Made by a program: the position numbers and the translations under genes | From: Cymbomonas tetramitiformis | Lineage: Eukaryota > Chlorophyta > Pyramimonadophyceae > Pyramimonadales > Pyramimonadaceae | NCBI GenBank assembly: GCA_001247695.2 | Contig: LGRX02025926.1 | Span: 62,001-126,000 of the forward strand | Direction of reading: 5' to 3' | DNA: 64,000 nt | In this document: piece by piece, positions 59,883-64,000 of the stretch | Layout of the letters: each line of letters opens with the position of its first letter | How positions within the stretch are numbered: the first letter of the stretch is position 1 | The notes under the pieces: generated by a model | Told to the model about the DNA's origin: nothing | The model's database searches: none | Seen by the model: only the letters and a program-made list of their open reading frames with translations

Positions 59883-60146
59883 TGACGGGAAAGCTAAAAT
59901 ATATACTGCTGTAATATATTATAAGCTTTCACCGAGAAGAAAGCTGAAGCCGTGAGCTCAGGGTTTCAGATACATACTCAAGTGAATATTAGAATACAGA
60001 TAGTGTTTTAATATTCCTAGCGGTTGGTGATGCTGCAACAAGTGACACAGCAGAGAGTCACAGCACATAGAGCAGACAGAGGGGTGACAGCAGAAGGGGG
60101 GCAACAGTCACCCTTATACAGGGGGTGAAAGTTGCATCCCCCGTGA
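59883..60146. repeat. Left LTR of the 1.9-kb element
   Basis: 264 bp. It carries an extra stretch (CATAGAGCAGACAG) near 60066-60079, relative to the right copy. Confidence 0.78.
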
Positions 60147-60769
60147 CACCACCTCACCCCGTAGGTGTGAGGTGACCAAATGCAAGTGTTACGCGGGCCT
60201 GCAAGACTGTTCGGATCTAAGGGGCCTTTTTCAACCCGACTAGAATGGCCCTGCCGGCGTCATCTTAGAATCTAGCAGGCACATCACACGATCGGACAAT
60301 TTCTAGGGTTGTTCATTCTTTTGCTCATTTTTTTCTTTTCTTTTTTAACCGATACCCCTGCGGTGCCACGACCCAACGAGGCCTGGCACGACCAGAGCGG
60401 GCGTGGCAATGGACGTGAGGTAAAAAACGCGGTGTGGATCCTCCCCGCACATGATGGCGAAAGCAGAAAGGAGAATGGACGCGATGGGTGCAGCAGCACC
60501 ACCACACGCCACCACCAGACAGCGGCCAAGAGGCGCGCAAGGTGGAGGGCAAAGCTGAGGATGCCGCGGGGCGAGCTCGTAGAAGTCAAAGCTCTGGTTG
60601 ACGATGGCGAAAGCGATGGACTTGAGTTTGGCGTTTGGTGCATGAGCACCACCAGACACCACCACACTATATCCAGTTGTAGAATCTCGTCGATGTACCC
60701 GAACAGTCCCTAGGGCAGCCTGAACAGCGGCCATGCGCGCACGTTGCCGCTCAGTGGACATAGTCCCAC

Positions 60770-61428
60770 TGCAGACTGCAGAATTCTGCGAAGGCAAGAT
60801 AGGGTTCCAAGTGAAAAACAACAACTTCTCGTAAAATCGACAATTTCCAGCGATGGGAAAGTCAAATTGGGGTGAATTTTGACGAGGAAGACGCCGGTGA
60901 CGTCAAAAAAGTCGTGCGGTAAGCCGATATTCCGGCAGAAGCGGCGCTGCTGTCCAGGAAGGCGAAGGCTTAGAAGATGATGTCGTCGTAGTCGTAGATG
61001 GAGGTGTCGTGAGGCCAACAGTGGCGAGATACGTCACGCCGAAATGTCGACCCGCTGGCGCACACCGGCGGTAGCAGAAGGGCGCTCGCTGGAGATGCAA
61101 GCTGCAGACTGCAAAATTATGTGAAGCAAAGATAGGGTGCGAAGGCGAAACCGTAACTTTCCGTAAAATTGATAACTCCCAGTGATGGGGAAGTCAAATT
61201 GAGGTGATTTTTGACAAGGAACACGCTGGTGATGTCAAAAATACCGTGCGGTAAGCCAATATTCGTGCAGAAGGGGTGCTGCTGTTCAGAGAGGCACAAC
61301 CGCGAATAGATTGTAGTCGGTCTCGTAGCTGGAGATGCTAATGAAGCCGAAAGTGGCGTGATACGGCACGCCCAGATGATTCCCGTAGCCGTAATCTTAC
61401 GGTAACAGCGGGGCGTTGCTGGAGATGC
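60770..61428. repeat. About 330-bp internal tandem duplication inside the LTR element
   Basis: Copy 1 starts GCAGACTGCAGAATT at 60771 and copy 2 starts GCAGACTGCAAAATT at 61103. Both continue through AAGATAGGGT, GATGGG-AAGTCAAATTG and GTGCGGTAAGCC to GCTGGAGATGC. Divergence is perhaps 20%. Copy 2 is followed by four more short GCTGGAGATGC-type repeats to about 61490. On the minus strand both copies encode IGLPH-type peptides (NIGLPHDFFDVTGVFLVK and NIGLPHGIFDITSVFLVK), hinting at a former coding sequence. Confidence 0.65.
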
Positions 61429-61544
61429 AAACAAGGGTTCGCTGGAGATGCGGTCGCTGGAGACGCGACGTCGCTGGAGATGCGATGACGAGAGTAAGGA
61501 CCGAAAAAAAAGAGACCACCGCTTCAAGTGGTGCAGCCCAAACC

Positions 61545-61799
61545 TGACGGGAAAGCTAAAATATATACTGCTGTAATATATTATAAGCTTTCACAGAGAA
61601 GAAAGCTGAAGCCGTGAGCTCAGGGTTTCAGATACATATTCAAGTGAATATTAGAATACAGATAGTGTTTTAATATTCCTAGCGGTTGGTGATGCTGCAA
61701 CAAGTGACACAGCAGAGAGTCACAGCACAGTGAGGGGTGACAGCAGAAGGGGGGCAACAGTCACCCTTATACAGGGGGTGAAAGTTGCATCCCCCGTGA
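61545..61799. repeat. Right LTR of the 1.9-kb element
   Basis: 255 bp. Otherwise nearly identical to the left copy, and followed by the target duplication AAATG. Confidence 0.78.
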
Positions 61800-61804
61800 A
61801 AATG

Positions 61805-62499
61805 GTTTGCAAAAATCGCTCGTCTACGCGCATACGATGATTTAGCTTGTCAGGATATACGCACACCTGCTAGATTCATCATGCTCAGATGACGCGCGAT
61901 GATGGTATATATATATATGCAGCATGCTATTCAATATCTGTGATGCTTGCACATAAGAGATGATGTTTGTTCAATTACTGACAGATTTACATACAAAGTT
62001 TGCAGTAAAATACATAATATGACATCAGATGAATATTGATGCTTCATGGAGACAGTGACTTTAGCCCCCCCCACTGTAAGGGGGTGGCAGTCCTGTCCGC
62101 CTGTGTCACCCCTCGACCCGCGGTGCCGTCTTGCCTGGCACGGTCATCCTCAGCTCACAGAATAAAACACTCTCCGTATGTTATTCAATTATCTTCGCAC
62201 TGTGAAACCCGAGGCACCCGCCTGACAGCTTGCTCTAGGTTTCTGTGATATATATATATCCGCCCGACTCCGTCAATCATATATATATATCTCACTGTTT
62301 CCATCAGGTTATCGGTTCACCACTTAGTGGGTGTTTCGATTTTCACTGCTCTGAGATCCCGCGGAACAAGCGGCCGCTTGCAGCGAATCCAGCTGCTTGC
62401 ACGAGCTGAGCGCATTGCCAGCTTATCCACCACCAGCCGCGTGTTTTTTTTACGGCACCGGCCCTTTTCCTCGAGCGGAGCCAGCTCCCGGAATTCGTG
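61805..62499. other. Sequence upstream of the second Gag ORF, possibly including its 5' LTR
   Basis: No ORF. A C/G run (CCCCCCCACTGTAAGGGGG) lies near 62066, and ATATATAT tracts near 61910 and 62250. Without the matching 3' LTR, which would be past the window end, an LTR cannot be delimited. An in-frame TGA at 62407-62409 precedes the ORF. Confidence 0.35.
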
Positions 62500-64000
62500 A
62501 TGCGGCATTCGCACTATCGACCAACCAACATTCCACGCTACGTTCTTCCAGACATGAGCGCGGACCGCATCTCCCTCGGCAGCCGCCTTCGCGCTGCGAG
62601 GGAATCACCTGGAGGGCATTCCTCCGCCAGCCCCAATTCATCGGCTAGCCCTGACCGTGGCGGCTCCGCGGACCCGATTGTGCGCATGTCACAGTTGACC
62701 GCCAAGCCGACCCCAGTCTCTCGGGCGGCCACCTCTGCTGAGTTCCACGCTGACCCCACGGTTTGGGTGTCCACGCCTGTGAAGCCCTCCCAGCGTACGG
62801 AATTCGCGGACAAAATCGATTACGCCTTCTCCTACGGCGAGGAGTTGGCCAAGCTTCTTCGGACACATGGCTTCAAGAGCTCCGTTGGCCTTACTCTTGA
62901 TGGACCCGATGCTGAGTCGGACTTCGCGGTTTTACTCGCCAACATGAACCATGTTTTCGGGCCAATCTCTCGTGACGACGTCGCCAAGCTTCTGGATCTG
63001 GACAGCGAGTACACGGACTACCACATCGTCCTCAACGAGCTCATGTACGCCGTCCTCCCCACGGTTCTCCGCTCCACCGCCCTCACCCTGTATGAGGAGT
63101 CCGTGGAGTTCCATCCCCGCGATGGCCGCTGCGCATTGCAGCGCCTTCGTTTCCATGTGGAGGGCATCGGGGATCCCGACGAGCATCGCTTCTGGGTACG
63201 CCTCAGAGCGACCATTCTCGACGAGACCGTCGACCCCGCGCCACAGCTTGCTGCCTTCCGCACTCTGGCCGACAAGAACAAGAAGGTCAACCCGCAGTAC
63301 AGCGACGCCAACATGGTGTCTGACCTCTACAGCGTCCTTCGTGCCTCTGCGGCCGTCTCCCCCCACGTCGCGCCACTTTACCTGGTGGTGTTACGCGACC
63401 TTGGGGCCAACGTCCCCTTCACCTTCGCCGCCCTCGCCTTGCGCATCTCCAAGGTCTTCCGCGACGAATTCCCCTTGGCCCGCCTCTCCGCGCCTTCCCC
63501 TCCGACGTCTGGTGGTGCTGGGCGCGGTGGTGCTGGCGGCGGTGGTGGCAGGGGCGGTGGCGGCAGTGGTGGCGGTGGCAAGCCCACCGTCGGCTCCATG
63601 CATGCTCTCGGCTGGAAGAACTTGGCGCCCCCCGTCGGTGAGTGGAAGCCCGTGAGGAATGCCCGCTACCTGCAGTGGGAAGGCACCGGACTCGTGTGTG
63701 TCACCTGCTTCCGCCTGTGGGCGGTGACCACGGGCCACCTTGACACCGAGGGTGTGTGCCCCTACTCTTGTGCGGCATCCTTCGCTCCGGGGCGGGCGCC
63801 CGCAACCGCCCCCGCGGCGGCCCCTCCTCCTCCGATGTCGGCGTGGCCGCCTGCGCCACCGCCAGCACCCCGTGCCAACTCTTTGCAGGCATTGGAGCCC
63901 CCGCCACTGGACGACTCCACTCAGCCGGGTCCGGCAGCCATGTCCGTCCGATTCTCGGGCGTGGACCTCTGTGATGAGCAATCCGACGAGGTGGAGCCTG
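62500..64000 (+). CDS. Gag-like retrotransposon protein, 3' partial (runs off the window)
   Basis: Open for 500 codons from the first in-frame Met (MRHSHYRPTNIPRYV). The Met at 62554 (MSADRISLGSRLRAARE) is an alternative that looks more like a mature Gag start. The N-terminus is Ser/Pro-rich. A helical core at residues about 90-330 includes YTDYHIVLNELMYAVLPTVL and HVAPLYLVVLRDLGANVPFT, typical of Copia-type Gag in algae. A Gly-rich linker (about 337-366) is followed near residue 398 by CVTCFRLWAVTTGH and a further Cys six residues later, a Cx2Cx9Hx6C knuckle related to the one in the 873-aa Gag. A Pro/Ala-rich region follows. Protease, integrase and RT may lie beyond 64000. Confidence 0.75.
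   Translation, partial: MRHSHYRPTNIPRYVLPDMSADRISLGSRLRAARESPGGHSSASPNSSASPDRGGSADPIVRMSQLTAKPTPVSRAATSAEFHADPTVWVSTPVKPSQRTEFADKIDYAFSYGEELAKLLRTHGFKSSVGLTLDGPDAESDFAVLLANMNHVFGPISRDDVAKLLDLDSEYTDYHIVLNELMYAVLPTVLRSTALTLYEESVEFHPRDGRCALQRLRFHVEGIGDPDEHRFWVRLRATILDETVDPAPQLAAFRTLADKNKKVNPQYSDANMVSDLYSVLRASAAVSPHVAPLYLVVLRDLGANVPFTFAALALRISKVFRDEFPLARLSAPSPPTSGGAGRGGAGGGGGRGGGGSGGGGKPTVGSMHALGWKNLAPPVGEWKPVRNARYLQWEGTGLVCVTCFRLWAVTTGHLDTEGVCPYSCAASFAPGRAPATAPAAAPPPPMSAWPPAPPPAPRANSLQALEPPPLDDSTQPGPAAMSVRFSGVDLCDEQSDEVEP

Larger units (their letters stand above)
59883..61799. mobile_element. 1.9-kb non-autonomous LTR element
   Basis: Direct terminal repeats 59883-60146 (264 bp) and 61545-61799 (255 bp) start TGACGGGAAAGCTAAA and end CATCCCCCGTGA. 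They differ by one small indel and a few substitutions. The 5-bp word AAATG flanks both sides (59878-59882 and 61800-61804). The 1.4-kb interior encodes no retroviral protein. Orientation is open: a polypurine-like tract on the minus strand (GGGGTGAGGTGGTG, 60147-60160) abuts the left repeat and favours minus, while an A-rich GAAAAAAAAGAGA at 61502-61514 is 30 bp from the right repeat. LARD/TRIM-like by structure. Confidence 0.75.

Overview
This window is nuclear DNA of a eukaryote. Genes are split by many introns (GT-AG, with one GC-AG candidate), spacing is long, and much of the sequence is minisatellite, fold-back DNA and retrotransposon. A plant-type potassium-channel tail (cyclic-nucleotide-binding domain followed by ankyrin repeats), a secreted protein resembling algal surface proteins, and algal-style Gag proteins with zinc-knuckle motifs suggest a photosynthetic protist, most likely a green-lineage alga. 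That assignment is inference; no marker gene is present.

Layout. (1) 1-7594, plus strand: the 3' part of a channel gene. Eleven exons were joined by hand and their phases agree through to the stop codon. (2) 7791-11964: a nested array of 5'-truncated copies of one element. All copies share the same 3' end with a CA-rich tail, and two are flanked by a short target-site-like duplication. (3) 12.1-14.3 kb: possible exons of an unrecognised gene, with minisatellites. (4) 16.4-18.7 kb, minus strand: a decayed non-LTR retrotransposon with reverse transcriptase and a C-terminal endonuclease-like region. (5) 20216-37118, plus strand: a 10-exon gene spread over 17 kb, predicting a secreted, possibly GPI-anchored protein of about 1233 residues with no family I can name. 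Its introns hold a MITE-like element, a 30-bp minisatellite, an element with 96-bp terminal direct repeats, and satellite-like clusters. (6) 37.7-43.6 kb: a minus-strand coding fragment, two hairpin elements, GC-rich ORFs and short tandem repeats. (7) 43.9-46.5 kb, minus strand: an unknown 280-residue ORF and part of a JmjC/cupin-type hydroxylase gene. (8) 47.1-47.9 kb: a nearly 0.8-kb head-to-head inverted repeat. (9) 49.7-50.2 kb, minus strand: one helical coding exon. (10) 50.4-55.3 kb: minisatellites and sequence I do not recognise. (11) 55.37-64.0 kb: three LTR-type units. The first is a Gag-only element with identical 254-bp LTRs and a 5-bp target duplication. The second is a 1.9-kb non-autonomous element, also with a 5-bp duplication. 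The third is a Gag ORF running off the window end.

The host genes show no functional link to each other. What ties the window together is its mobile DNA: both well-supported genes carry the same dispersed repeat family in an intron, and the last 8.6 kb is almost entirely LTR elements. Exon joins were made by eye from splice signals, reading phase and domain continuity. They are predictions without transcript support.
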